From an uncultured Saprospiraceae bacterium (GTDB taxonomy: Bacteria; Bacteroidota; Bacteroidia; Chitinophagales; Saprospiraceae), in NCBI GenBank assembly GCA_937959115.1, contig CALGAW010000025.1, positions 232,302 to 296,301 of the forward strand: a stretch of 64,000 bases of DNA, given 5' to 3'. A model generated the notes under the pieces. It ran no database searches and was not told the origin of the DNA. It saw nothing but the letters and a program-made list of their open reading frames with translations. This document shows positions 39,701-46,148 of this stretch, one piece after another. The position numbers and the translations under genes were made by a program. How positions within the stretch are numbered: position 1 is the first letter of the stretch; each line of letters begins with the position of its first letter.

Positions 39701-40371
39701 ATGATTTGGTCTGTCCGCCTACCCTATGTGGTGATGCTTATACAGGAGATATTGACATTTGCATGGAATTAACAAATGACCCGAATCATCCTATTGGAAC
39801 ACTTGACTGCGATGGTGATGGAGTCACAAATGCTGATGAATGCTCAGACAATACCGACCCACTTGACCCTTGTGATTTCGATGACACGAGTATCACCTTG
39901 CCCGTAACAGCGGATCAAGGGGACTGTATCAACTTATGTCCTGATTTATCACCAATTACGACTATTTTACCCGGTAACATTGCAGGCCCAACAAACGTCT
40001 GTATTGCTGTAGAGATCTTTGAATTAAATGGTTATGATACCGATGGTTCTCAAATAACGATTCGAATGCCATCTGACCCGCGGTTGGTCTTTGTATGGCT
40101 TCCAAATGAAACGACATGTGGTATCCTGACCTACAATAATCCAAACTGGAATTATTTAGGTGACAACGGAATTGTACATACATGGACCTTTAATGGTCCA
40201 AGCAACGTGATTCCTGGTGGCACCTCCTCAAGATTTGGATTTAATGCCTTATATGATCCACAAAATACAGATGGACAAACCACAATTACGGCAACGATTA
40301 TACCTAGAAGTGGTGGTGAATGCAACTTTCTGAATAATACTGATTCTGAGCGACTGGTTTACTTTGAATAA
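33787..40371 (+). CDS. Giant secreted calcium-repeat protein with 51-aa tandem array and ERLVYF C-terminal module
   Basis: The 2194-residue protein has a signal peptide; a start at M15 (33829) would give a more typical one ending ALIAQS. After a unique domain (about 40-235) come two diverged copies of a roughly 300-residue unit, each a beta domain followed by TSP3 motifs (about 258-585 and 612-935). A lamin-tail-like domain sits at about 1001-1175 and an array of about 16 units of 51 residues (about 1181-1977). These units have DCDMGGVDNQTEC-NGGDP-DPSDDCDIAI-PGVDIC and look like TSP3 units in which DGDG has become (N/M)GG. A canonical unit LDCDGDGVTNADEC and the shared domain ending NNTDSERLVYFE close it. 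The protein is extremely acidic and probably binds calcium outside the cell. No type A or B T9SS tail is present. Confidence 0.88.
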   Translation: MKSKLLPKEIKANGMLFQKLIFLCSLSMLLLSSSALIAQSFNYIPFVRTGSLGQFDSNQCVDDIVVSWGTISNSWTPDPSNIGTLTTGAGTNNGQQVCYTGGTNDWHTTFNNATPLPPTSSGCITFAIPEDQYDGHFIVGLWNPNGPTWGTGACQVYIEGNTLNNQWRVNSISNKVGGTLISTGWQSSNWVFPMTFDACYDATNEEFFVNFDANADGVREEVGRGDACLFADCDLNGRPDKDNDGIADENDVDKDNDGILNEDEEAFPWLHINANFLGFVDTTNASGTLDISNEWGLAPGTVILEFINVHTNIAGGPNLAVSLTETTSYKVTGSCNVKLQVFHGGNLNVLGRRDGFTSDDGAQFSYIGSLIAGSFQEFQIGNDYYVENLDGTFNNSSGFRWQSNGYASEVTLWSTNQVRNNNTTILIKPVNCLDTDMDGIPNTCDLDSDNDGIPDAVEACGDINIVLENCMLDSDGSGTYPDNDGDGCPDGIEASACTTAPIDTDGDGTPDFLDLDSDGDGCADATESGSDSNPNVNDFPGGYAIPAAMVDPCGIVLENGMITCYIPPTISWIDSTNNDACCFLAGPDKDNDGIIDFQDTDADNDGIPDSLECDQFNYERIRPSDFGFPLGVSDGSLNAIGADLSAKWGLPPGSMLVTVLNASTHPVTDAFASINTSDIEFIMSGSKQTQAIVDQGSVLTAGALEGLESIDGVAYQFLTTGLDTGIALVHNNDQYYVFNTGANANNSFGTYVWESVGPTVAFKTICNDVIASNVLRISLRPICCPDTDGDGYTDEVDLDSDNDGIPDAIEACGDITLQLEDCRLDNNGDATYPDYNEDGCPDGLVDSYCASAPIDTDGDGIPDYKDLDSDNDGCPDASEAGTDANPNVNTGPDYGSPAAAVDSCGLVLDGTNATCMVPDSTDWIDSTAFDACLTCEFVDSNALDICIEIDSDPNHPLATLDCDNGGIDNYTECESGEDPLDPLDDCEAAINEEVDICALLPKSLVITGVGDGPLTGGTPKFLELFVLNNIPDLGVYGVESANNGGGTTSPEFTFPAGTPATAGTFIYIANNSAAFTTFFGFTPDYISTAAMSQNGDDALVLYENGTIIDVMGDPNLDGTGAPWEYTDGWIHRNNNTSATTPFLIGNWTPSGRDVYDGASTNATSSSPFPVGSYLGGSHPLADQDCDNGGVDNQTECDNNGDPSEPSDDCEIAIIAGVDICLLIGMDSTHVLADQDCDNGGIDNYTECMNGGDPAEPSDDCDAAIDGGVDICAILTNDPNNPLATIDCDNGGVDNQTECDNNGDPADPSDDCDIAIVGGVDICLLIGTDSTHVLATLDCDMGGVDNYTECENGGDPSEPSDDCDIAILPGVDICAILTADPDNPLATADCDMGGVDNQTECDNGGDPADPSDDCDIAILPGVDICAILTADPNNPLATADCDMGGVDNQTECDNRGDPADPSDDCDIAILPGIDICAILTADPNNPLATADCDMGGVDNQTECDNNGDPADPSDDCDIAILPGVDICAILTADPDNPLATADCDMGGVDNQTECDNGGDPSDPSDDCDIAILPGVDICAILTADPNNPLATADCDMGGVDNQTECDNGGDPADPSDDCDIAILPGVDICAILTADPDNPLATADCDMGGVDNQTECDNNGDPADPSDDCDIAIQPGVDICAILTADPDNPLATADCDMGGVDNQTECNINGDPSDPSDDCDIALIAGADICLLIGADPDHPLATLDCDNGGVDNYTECTNGGDPTEPSDDCDAAINGGVDICAILTNDPNNPLGTLDCDMGGVDNQTECDNNGDPSDPIDDCDIAITPGVDICAILTADPDNPLATADCDMGGVDNQTECDNGGDPSDPSDDCDIALIAGADICILIGSDSTHVLATLDCDDGGVDNYTECANGGDPANPNDDCEAAVVAEIDICATINGDPNHPWASLDCDNGGVINIVECDRGGDANDPSDDLVCPPTLCGDAYTGDIDICMELTNDPNHPIGTLDCDGDGVTNADECSDNTDPLDPCDFDDTSITLPVTADQGDCINLCPDLSPITTILPGNIAGPTNVCIAVEIFELNGYDTDGSQITIRMPSDPRLVFVWLPNETTCGILTYNNPNWNYLGDNGIVHTWTFNGPSNVIPGGTSSRFGFNALYDPQNTDGQTTITATIIPRSGGECNFLNNTDSERLVYFE
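37330..39715 (+). repeat. 153-bp in-frame tandem repeat array
   Basis: The marker GA(T/C)TGCGATATGGG recurs at 37948, 38101, 38254, 38407, 38560, 38713 and 38866, exactly 153 bp apart, each unit coding 51 residues. The core at about 37870-38900 is nearly identical at the DNA level. Outer units are diverged at synonymous and non-synonymous sites and include a variant with VDICLLIG-DSTHVLA. About 16 units exist in total, and a first single unit lies before the lamin-tail-like domain at about 36650-36780. Confidence 0.93.
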
Positions 40372-40438
40372 ATGAATTGATTGAACATGATTGCTGACTA
40401 TTAATCACGAATATTCAGTGTATTTAAATTGATATAAG

Positions 40439-40471
40439 AAAGGTTAACACTTGATTGGGTTAACCTTTTTT
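40439..40471 (+). terminator. Intrinsic terminator of the 2194-aa gene
   Basis: A 10-bp perfect stem AAAGGTTAAC (40439-40448) / GTTAACCTTT (40459-40468) with a 10-nt loop runs into T residues, 68 nt after the stop. Confidence 0.88.
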
Positions 40472-40602
40472 AATTCGTGGATTTTTTGACGAATTGCTAT
40501 TTCTAGAATTATTTGAGTGGTATTATAAGACTAAAAGAATATACAGCAAGTTTGGAACATTAGTTATAAGTGCGCAGGCATAAATTTGTAAAAAAAAAGA
40601 TT

Positions 40603-41502
40603 ATGCTATTTAAAAAGAATGATTCGATTTCAGCTGACTTTCCTTTCCAATCAAAGTATGTGGACATTTTAGACTCCAATCTTCATTATGTTGATGAAGG
40701 AAAAGGAAGGACATTTCTGTTTCTACATGGAAACCCAACATCGTCGTATTTATGGCGAAATATTATTCCATTTGTCGCTAAAGACAATAGAGCAATTGCA
40801 GTCGATTTAATCGGGATGGGTAAATCAGGAAAACCTGACATTTCATACAAAATGACTGACCATTATAAGTATATTGAGGCGTTCATCAAGAAATTGGAAT
40901 TGAAAAACATAGTACTGGTGTTGCACGATTGGGGTAGTTTCATTGGTTTGAAATACGCAATGGAAAACGAAAAAAACATTAAAGGGATCGTGTTAATGGA
41001 AGGGATTTTAAGACCATGGGAAGGTTGGGAAACCATTCCAGTTGTGACAAGACGGATGTTTAAAAAATTCTTTGATCCAGTCGAAGGTCCAAAAGTAATT
41101 TATGATGACAATTTCTTTATTGAAAAAGCAATGCCATATCTAACAAAAAGGAAATTGTCCAAAACTGAAATGGAGAATTATAGAAAACCATTTTTAGAAA
41201 AATCTGCAAGGAAACCAATGCTCATTTTCCCTAGAGAGTTACCTATTGCAGGCGAAAACCCAGAAAACGCAATAATTATAAACAATTACAACCGTTGGTT
41301 ATCGAAAACAGACGTTCCAGTGCACATTTTATGGGCCAAACCGGGTTCTCTATTTAGAAAAGAATACCTACCGATGATGCGAAAAGAATTTCCAAAAATG
41401 ACAGATCTTTGTGTAGGCAAAAGTAAGCACTATTTGCAAGAGGATTTGCCAAATGAAATAGGAAACGCAATTGTAGATTGGTTTGAAAAAATAAAAGAAT
41501 GA
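40603..41502 (+). CDS. Haloalkane-dehalogenase-like alpha/beta hydrolase
   Basis: The 299-residue protein, counted from the ATG at 40603, has the catalytic layout of haloalkane dehalogenases, which hydrolyse carbon-halogen bonds by an aspartate nucleophile. Nucleophile D109 and the neighbouring W110 lie in LVLHDWGSFIG. Halide-binding N44 lies in HGNPTSSYLWR, a probable acid E133 in LMEGILRPWE, and base H276 in KSKHYLQED. The upstream GTG at 40570 would add 11 basic residues without homology, so I reject it. The gene overlaps the following AraC-type regulator by 4 nt (ATGA). True dehalogenase activity is an inference, since many relatives have unknown substrates. Confidence 0.8.
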   Translation: MLFKKNDSISADFPFQSKYVDILDSNLHYVDEGKGRTFLFLHGNPTSSYLWRNIIPFVAKDNRAIAVDLIGMGKSGKPDISYKMTDHYKYIEAFIKKLELKNIVLVLHDWGSFIGLKYAMENEKNIKGIVLMEGILRPWEGWETIPVVTRRMFKKFFDPVEGPKVIYDDNFFIEKAMPYLTKRKLSKTEMENYRKPFLEKSARKPMLIFPRELPIAGENPENAIIINNYNRWLSKTDVPVHILWAKPGSLFRKEYLPMMRKEFPKMTDLCVGKSKHYLQEDLPNEIGNAIVDWFEKIKE

Positions 41503-42341
41503 ACAATTACCAGAAGAGTATTGACCAGGTGCTCACTTACATTGATGCCAATCTAGATGAAAAACCAGAATTAGATAAGTTGGCTGAGATCGCCAACTTA
41601 TCTAAATTCCACTTCCACAGAATTATGAAGGCATTTTTGAATGAATCATTAGGAAGCTATATCAATCGCATCAGATTAGAGACAGCATTAAAGTTACTGC
41701 GCTATTCGGTTCAACCCGTAAATGAAATCGCGTATCAAATTGGGTATGATACACCATCAGCGTTTGGCAAAGGGTTTAAAAAAATGTTTGGAAAAAGTCC
41801 AACCTATTTTAGAAAGAATAAAAATTGGATAACAAATCGAAAACTCAAAAACGATATGAATGAATTTCAATTAGTCGAATCCATCAAAAACATTGATGAT
41901 ATTCATGTAATATTTCAACAATCTAAAGGTAAAACTGGAGATCATACTACAAGGATAAACTGGGAAACGTTGTTTACTAAGGCTCAAAAACATCAAATTC
42001 TTAATGCTGAATCAAGATTTTTTGGCATAAATTGGGATGACCCAGACATTACACCAGAGGAAAAAGTAAGATATGACGCGTGTATCTCCATTCAAAACAA
42101 TACAAACATAGAAGCTAATTTTTCAAGCAAAACCATTTTAGGTGGAAAATATTTATGCTTTTTGTACAAAGGAGATTATCAGAATTTAAGTCTCATTTAC
42201 AATTACATTTTTAGAAATTGGATCATCAAGATGGAGTATAATTTAAGAGACGAACCTATTTTTGAGCAATACATTAATAATAAAGAAACAACAGCACCAG
42301 AAGATTTACTAACAGAAATCTTTATTCCAATCAAAAAATAG
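41499..42341 (+). CDS. AraC-family regulator with GyrI-like effector domain
   Basis: The 280-residue protein has an N-terminal AraC/XylS DNA-binding domain with two helix-turn-helix motifs (about 1-107: LDKLAEIANLSKFHFHRIMK and VNEIAYQIGYDTPSAFGKGF). A GyrI-like ligand domain follows (about 125-280), including the GGKYLCFLYKGDYQNL segment typical of that fold. This is the SoxS/Rob-like order with the ligand domain at the C-terminus, as in multidrug-sensing regulators. It is translationally coupled to the hydrolase at 40603, so a small hydrophobic substrate or product of that enzyme may be the effector. That link is inferred only from the operon. Confidence 0.88.
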   Translation: MNNYQKSIDQVLTYIDANLDEKPELDKLAEIANLSKFHFHRIMKAFLNESLGSYINRIRLETALKLLRYSVQPVNEIAYQIGYDTPSAFGKGFKKMFGKSPTYFRKNKNWITNRKLKNDMNEFQLVESIKNIDDIHVIFQQSKGKTGDHTTRINWETLFTKAQKHQILNAESRFFGINWDDPDITPEEKVRYDACISIQNNTNIEANFSSKTILGGKYLCFLYKGDYQNLSLIYNYIFRNWIIKMEYNLRDEPIFEQYINNKETTAPEDLLTEIFIPIKK

Positions 42342-42408
42342 CAATAAGGTAAAGAGGAACGTGTTCCATACTTTTTATAATTTATATCCATAATTCTACA
42401 TTTAATTG

Positions 42409-42416
42409 TACTTTTG
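42409..42416 (+). promoter_or_regulatory. Candidate Bacteroidota -7 promoter box TACTTTTG
   Basis: It matches TAnnTTTG exactly and lies 10 nt before the ATG of the ABC ATPase gene. This would give a very short or absent 5' leader. No clear -33 TTG is found at the right distance. Confidence 0.35.
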
Positions 42417-42426
42417 TCCTCACTAC

Positions 42427-43053
42427 ATGGTAAGCGCATCTAACATATCATATCAGTATTCAGGACAAGAAGCAATTAGCTTCAAGCCCTTCGAATGCAA
42501 AGAGAACTCACATTGGCTGTTACTGGGCCAATCCGGCTGTGGCAAAACCACACTCCTACACATGCTCGCAGGCCTACTCAAACCAGCCTCAGGATCCATC
42601 GAAATTGCTGGAACAGACATCACAAAACTGAATACCAGCAAACTAGATCACTTCAGAGGACAGCACATCGGTGTCGTGTTTCAACAACCACACTTCGTTC
42701 AATCGCTCACCGTAGCAGAAAACCTCAGACTCGCGCAATACCTCGCTGGAGCACAAGAAGACGGAAAACGCATAAAATCCTTACTAGAATCACTCAACTT
42801 AGGTCATAAACTAAACGTAAAACCCAAGGAACTTAGCCAAGGAGAACAACAACGAGTCGCCATCGCCCGCGCCATCGTCAACCAGCCAAAGGTAATCCTA
42901 GCAGATGAACCGACTTCAGCACTTGATGACACCAACGCCCTAGAAGTCATTCAGCTCCTAGAGACTCAAGCAAATGAACAAAAGGCAACCTTGTTGATTG
43001 TCACCCACGATCAACGATTAAAAAATCACTTCCCAAATCGTATCCAGCTATGA
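42427..43053 (+). CDS. ABC transporter ATP-binding protein (LolD/MacB type), probable metal system
   Basis: The 208-residue ATPase, counted from the ATG at 42427, has Walker [11 protein letters not shown]-loop VVFQQPHFV, signature LSQGEQQR, Walker [13 protein letters not shown] and switch histidine VTHD. It belongs to the LolD/MacB/FtsE branch, whose partners are four-helix permeases with large extracytoplasmic loops. The upstream TTG-initiated extension adds seven residues without homology and would overlap the putative promoter, so I reject it. It overlaps the permease gene by 4 nt. The His-rich loop of the permease and the CxxC proteins downstream suggest transport or delivery of zinc or another transition metal; the ATPase itself does not show this. 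Confidence 0.88.
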   Translation: MVSASNISYQYSGQEAISFKPFECKENSHWLLLGQSGCGKTTLLHMLAGLLKPASGSIEIAGTDITKLNTSKLDHFRGQHIGVVFQQPHFVQSLTVAENLRLAQYLAGAQEDGKRIKSLLESLNLGHKLNVKPKELSQGEQQRVAIARAIVNQPKVILADEPTSALDDTNALEVIQLLETQANEQKATLLIVTHDQRLKNHFPNRIQL

Positions 43054-44405
43054 ATTTACTAGGACTCAGCTGGAAAAACATCAAGAACGAACCACTATCA
43101 ACTTTGTTGAGTTTGATCTTGTTTGCCCTAGGCGTTGGATTGATTTCTTTGCTACTGCTAATGAACAAGCAGATCGATAATCAATTTGAGAAAAACCTTG
43201 CGGGTGTTAATCTAGTTGTAGGAGCGAAGGGCAGTCCGATGCAGTTGATCTTGTCCAGTATTTATCACATTGATTTCCCAACAGGTAACATTTCTCTTAA
43301 GGAAGCCAATATGATTCGGAAAAACCCTTTGGTAAAGAAGGTGATTCCATTGGCAATGGGCGATAGTTATAAGACCTACCGGATTATTGGTTCGAATCAT
43401 GCATATGCTTCCTTGTATGAAATGGAACTAGAAGAAGGACGGCTTTGGCAGTCTGATTTCGAAGTAACAATCGGTAGCACTGTTGCTAAGGCATTAGGGC
43501 TAAAAGTAGGCGATTCCTTTGTAAGTGCCCACGGCTTTGGCGAAGCCATCATGAACCATGAAGACCACCCTTTTAAAGTGGTTGGTATTTTCAAGAAAAA
43601 TAAACGCGTATTGGATCAACTGATCCTTTCTAACATTGAGAGTGTTTGGAAAAGCCATGATCACGGCCCACCAGCCACAAATAAGCCCTCAAAAGGCAAG
43701 GAAAGCAACCACGATCATAAGGAAGGAGACGGACATGATCACAGCCATGACGGACATGATCATGAAGGACACGACCATGCTCACGATGATCACGATCATG
43801 GTAGTCATGACCATCACGACCACAGCGCCTCAACACCAGTTAATTTCTGGGAGGCAGGCGACACAAAAGAAGTAACCAGTTTGCTTGTATTTTATAGAAA
43901 CCCGATCGCTGCTGTCAAGTTGCCAAGATTTGTAAATGATCGGACGGATATGCAGGCAGCTGCTCCGGCATTTGAGATTGCTCGTCTTTCAGAGATGATG
44001 GGCGTGGGACAACAGGCGTTACGCTGGTTAGCTATTGTGATTATCCTAGTTTCGGGTTTGAGTGTATTCATTTCCCTATTCAATTCTTTGAAAAAGCGAC
44101 GATACGAGTTGGCTATCATGCGTGTAATGGGTGGTTCTAGGGCGAAACTATTCTTGCTCCTTATCCTAGAAGGCTTGATCATTGCGATCCTCGGCTATCT
44201 CTTAGGAATCATCTTGAGTCATGTAGCGATGGAAGTACTGGCACGTTATATGCAAGAGTCCTATCAGTATGAGTTCTCGGGACGAATATTCCTGAAGGAA
44301 GAATGGTGGCTGTTGGCAGGAGCGCTCTTAGTCGGTTTGCTTGCTGCAATTTTACCAGCCATTAGTGCTTCATCAACAGATATCTCGAAGACGCTTTCAA
44401 AGTAA
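43050..44405 (+). CDS. MacB/FtsX-type ABC permease with His-rich metal-binding loop
   Basis: The 451-residue permease has one N-terminal membrane helix (about 18-40), a large periplasmic domain with VNLVVGAKGSPMQLILSSIYHID, and three C-terminal helices (about 325-350, 370-395, 420-445) followed by ISASSTDISKTLSK. This is the FtsX/MacB topology. Within the periplasmic part, residues about 203-262 contain about 18 histidines alternating with aspartate (HDH, GHDHSHDGHDHEGHDHAHDDHDH). Such runs bind zinc, nickel or cobalt in metal-uptake proteins. Periplasmic insertions like this suggest metal capture or sensing by the transporter. It is coupled to the ATPase by a 4-nt overlap and is followed after 5 nt by the CxxC proteins. 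Confidence 0.88.
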   Translation: MNLLGLSWKNIKNEPLSTLLSLILFALGVGLISLLLLMNKQIDNQFEKNLAGVNLVVGAKGSPMQLILSSIYHIDFPTGNISLKEANMIRKNPLVKKVIPLAMGDSYKTYRIIGSNHAYASLYEMELEEGRLWQSDFEVTIGSTVAKALGLKVGDSFVSAHGFGEAIMNHEDHPFKVVGIFKKNKRVLDQLILSNIESVWKSHDHGPPATNKPSKGKESNHDHKEGDGHDHSHDGHDHEGHDHAHDDHDHGSHDHHDHSASTPVNFWEAGDTKEVTSLLVFYRNPIAAVKLPRFVNDRTDMQAAAPAFEIARLSEMMGVGQQALRWLAIVIILVSGLSVFISLFNSLKKRRYELAIMRVMGGSRAKLFLLLILEGLIIAILGYLLGIILSHVAMEVLARYMQESYQYEFSGRIFLKEEWWLLAGALLVGLLAAILPAISASSTDISKTLSK

Positions 44406-44410
44406 GTTCT

Positions 44411-44842
44411 ATGCGATTTATGTTTAGTATAGTAATGGTTGCAATTTGTAGCAATGTGATGGCTCAAAGCACATGGCAAACCTTATCGAAGGTGGTCTAC
44501 AAGCAGAAATATTTTGAAGATGCTGGTTATGAATTAGATATGCCAGTGTTTCATCCTGAGTTGAAAGAACTGGAAGGAAAAGAGATCAAATTAAAGGGAT
44601 ATATTCTAGCATTAGAAGGCATTAAGGATCAGGAACACTTCATGTTTTCCTTATTCCCTTTTGATATTTGCTACTTTTGTGGTGGTGCTGGGCCAGAGAC
44701 AGTGGTAGAGGTCTTTACAAAAAATAAAAAAAAGATAAGATATACCTCTAAATCAGTTATGATAAAGGGTGTTTTAGAGCTGAATAACGATGATATTAAT
44801 ATGCATATGTATATTTTAAGAAATGTAACGCTTATTCAGTGA
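44411..44842 (+). CDS. Small exported CxxC protein (DUF3299-like), copy 1
   Basis: The 143-residue protein has a signal peptide (about 1-19, ending VMAQS). A beta-rich domain follows with LEGKEIKLKGYILAL, then FPFDICYFCGGAGPETVVEV (C87, C90), and KIRYTSKSVMIKGVLELNNDD. The block of a K/G-rich strand, CxxCG and GPE resembles DUF3299 proteins, which often accompany ABC systems under zinc control. It is paralogous to the next gene. It begins 5 nt after the permease stop, so it belongs to the same operon. The CxxC pair could bind metal or be redox-active. The DUF assignment is from memory of the motif and is moderate. Confidence 0.65.
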   Translation: MRFMFSIVMVAICSNVMAQSTWQTLSKVVYKQKYFEDAGYELDMPVFHPELKELEGKEIKLKGYILALEGIKDQEHFMFSLFPFDICYFCGGAGPETVVEVFTKNKKKIRYTSKSVMIKGVLELNNDDINMHMYILRNVTLIQ

Positions 44843-44888
44843 TTTTGGACGAATTTTTGTATTTATTTATTTACTTCAAATTTCAAGC

Positions 44889-45326
44889 ATGAAACTTCAG
44901 ATTTTTCTATTAAGCCTAATGATCCTCACAAGTTCAGTTCTTGTGGCTCAAAAGGATATTTGGAATACACTTGCAAAGGTCAGTTATAAGCAACAATATG
45001 ATGACTTGATGGGGTTTGAAGTAGATATCCCCGTATTTGGAGAAGAAATAATGGAATTGGAGGGAAAGGAAATAGAAATTGATGGTTATGTCATACCTGT
45101 CGAAGGCTATGATATGCAACAAAATTTTGTGTTTTCTGCATTTCCTTACAACATGTGTTTTTTCTGTGGTAATGCAGGTCCAGAAACAGTTTTAGAAGCG
45201 TATGTGAAAGATGAAAAGATCAAGTACACTTCCAAACCAATCAAGATAAAAGGCATCCTGTCTTTAAATGCTGGTGATATCAACTCGTTAATGTATATTT
45301 TAAATGAAGTTGAAATTGTAAATTAA
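44889..45326 (+). CDS. Small exported CxxC protein (DUF3299-like), copy 2
   Basis: The 145-residue paralogue of the preceding gene has a signal peptide (about 1-21, ending LVAQK) and the same order of motifs: LEGKEIEIDGYVIPVEG, FPYNMCFFCGNAGPETVLEA (C90, C93) and IKYTSKPIKIKGILSLNAGD. Keeping the CxxC and the GPET turn in both copies argues for function. It is followed after 3 nt by an alpha/beta hydrolase gene. Tandem duplication with divergence suggests that the two act as partners or have split roles in the same metal system. Confidence 0.65.
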   Translation: MKLQIFLLSLMILTSSVLVAQKDIWNTLAKVSYKQQYDDLMGFEVDIPVFGEEIMELEGKEIEIDGYVIPVEGYDMQQNFVFSAFPYNMCFFCGNAGPETVLEAYVKDEKIKYTSKPIKIKGILSLNAGDINSLMYILNEVEIVN

Positions 45327-45329
45327 ACT

Positions 45330-45980
45330 ATGGCCGTTGTTTATTGTATCCCAGGATTAGGTGCTGATAAGAGATTGTTTAGAAACATCAAATTGGATGG
45401 ACACGATGTTCATTTCCTAGAATGGATACCGCATAGAAAACAGGAAACGATAACAGAATACGCAACCCGGCTTTCCAAGCAAATAAAACATCCCGATCCA
45501 ATTCTAATTGGCGTTTCTTTAGGAGGAATTATGTCGGTAGAGATTTCGAGTATCCTCAATATCAAAAAAGTAATTTTAATTAGCAGCTTGAAGGCAGGTT
45601 CAGAACGACCACCATACATGCACACTCAAAAGCGATTTAACATTCAGCGGATATTACCTGTTGGCTTTATGAAACGGTTTGCCTGTTCACTAAAACGGAT
45701 GAAAGGAGCGACAGACCCTGAGGATATTGAGATTTTTAGATCTATGATTCATGGTACAGATTCCAGATTTTTTCGCTGGGCAATCGGGCAAGTATTGCAC
45801 TGGGAACATCCTGGCGTAAATGCTCCGTGTGCGCATTTTCATGGAACAAACGATTTCCTGATTCCACCTAAAAACATCAAGGATGTGCATTTGATGCCAG
45901 CAGAATCCCACTTTATGTTTTCTGAGAAAACGCATATACTCGAACCGTTGATCCGTAAAGAAATCGAAAAGGTTGCCTAA
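45330..45980 (+). CDS. Alpha/beta hydrolase
   Basis: The 216-residue cytoplasmic protein has the nucleophile elbow GVSLGG (S63), acid D175 in HGTNDFLIP and base H194 in AESHFMF, a complete catalytic triad. It begins CIPGLGADKRLFRNI, matching a clade of small Bacteroidota hydrolases. The substrate is unknown; esterase or lipase activity is possible. It starts 3 nt after the second CxxC protein, so it is probably read from the same transcript, although a functional link to metal transport is not evident. The 168-nt gap that follows (45981-46148) holds no gene. Confidence 0.8.
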   Translation: MAVVYCIPGLGADKRLFRNIKLDGHDVHFLEWIPHRKQETITEYATRLSKQIKHPDPILIGVSLGGIMSVEISSILNIKKVILISSLKAGSERPPYMHTQKRFNIQRILPVGFMKRFACSLKRMKGATDPEDIEIFRSMIHGTDSRFFRWAIGQVLHWEHPGVNAPCAHFHGTNDFLIPPKNIKDVHLMPAESHFMFSEKTHILEPLIRKEIEKVA

Positions 45981-46148
45981 CTTTTTATCTTCATTAACAA
46001 TCAGCTAACCATCAAACGGTTAGACACTAATTATATTAGTAAATTGGCGAACATTCTGTTAATTAAATCGTTTTCATTATTTTTACTGTTTAATTCCCAC
46101 TTTCTCTTTTGCTATACCAGAAAATTGAATTAAGAAAACCGAGGAGAT

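Noticed and set aside
37330..39715. Regularly spaced repeats that could suggest a CRISPR array
   Set aside because: The 153-bp period is in frame within one long ORF, the whole unit repeats rather than a short repeat with unique spacers, and no cas genes are near.
40570..40602. GTG start for the dehalogenase-like gene adding 11 residues
   Set aside because: The added residues are basic and without homology; the ATG at 40603 gives the normal family N-terminus.
43630..43875. His/Asp-rich small ORFs on both strands over the permease gene
   Set aside because: They are frame shadows of the His-rich codon run (CAT/CAC-GAT/GAC) of the permease.
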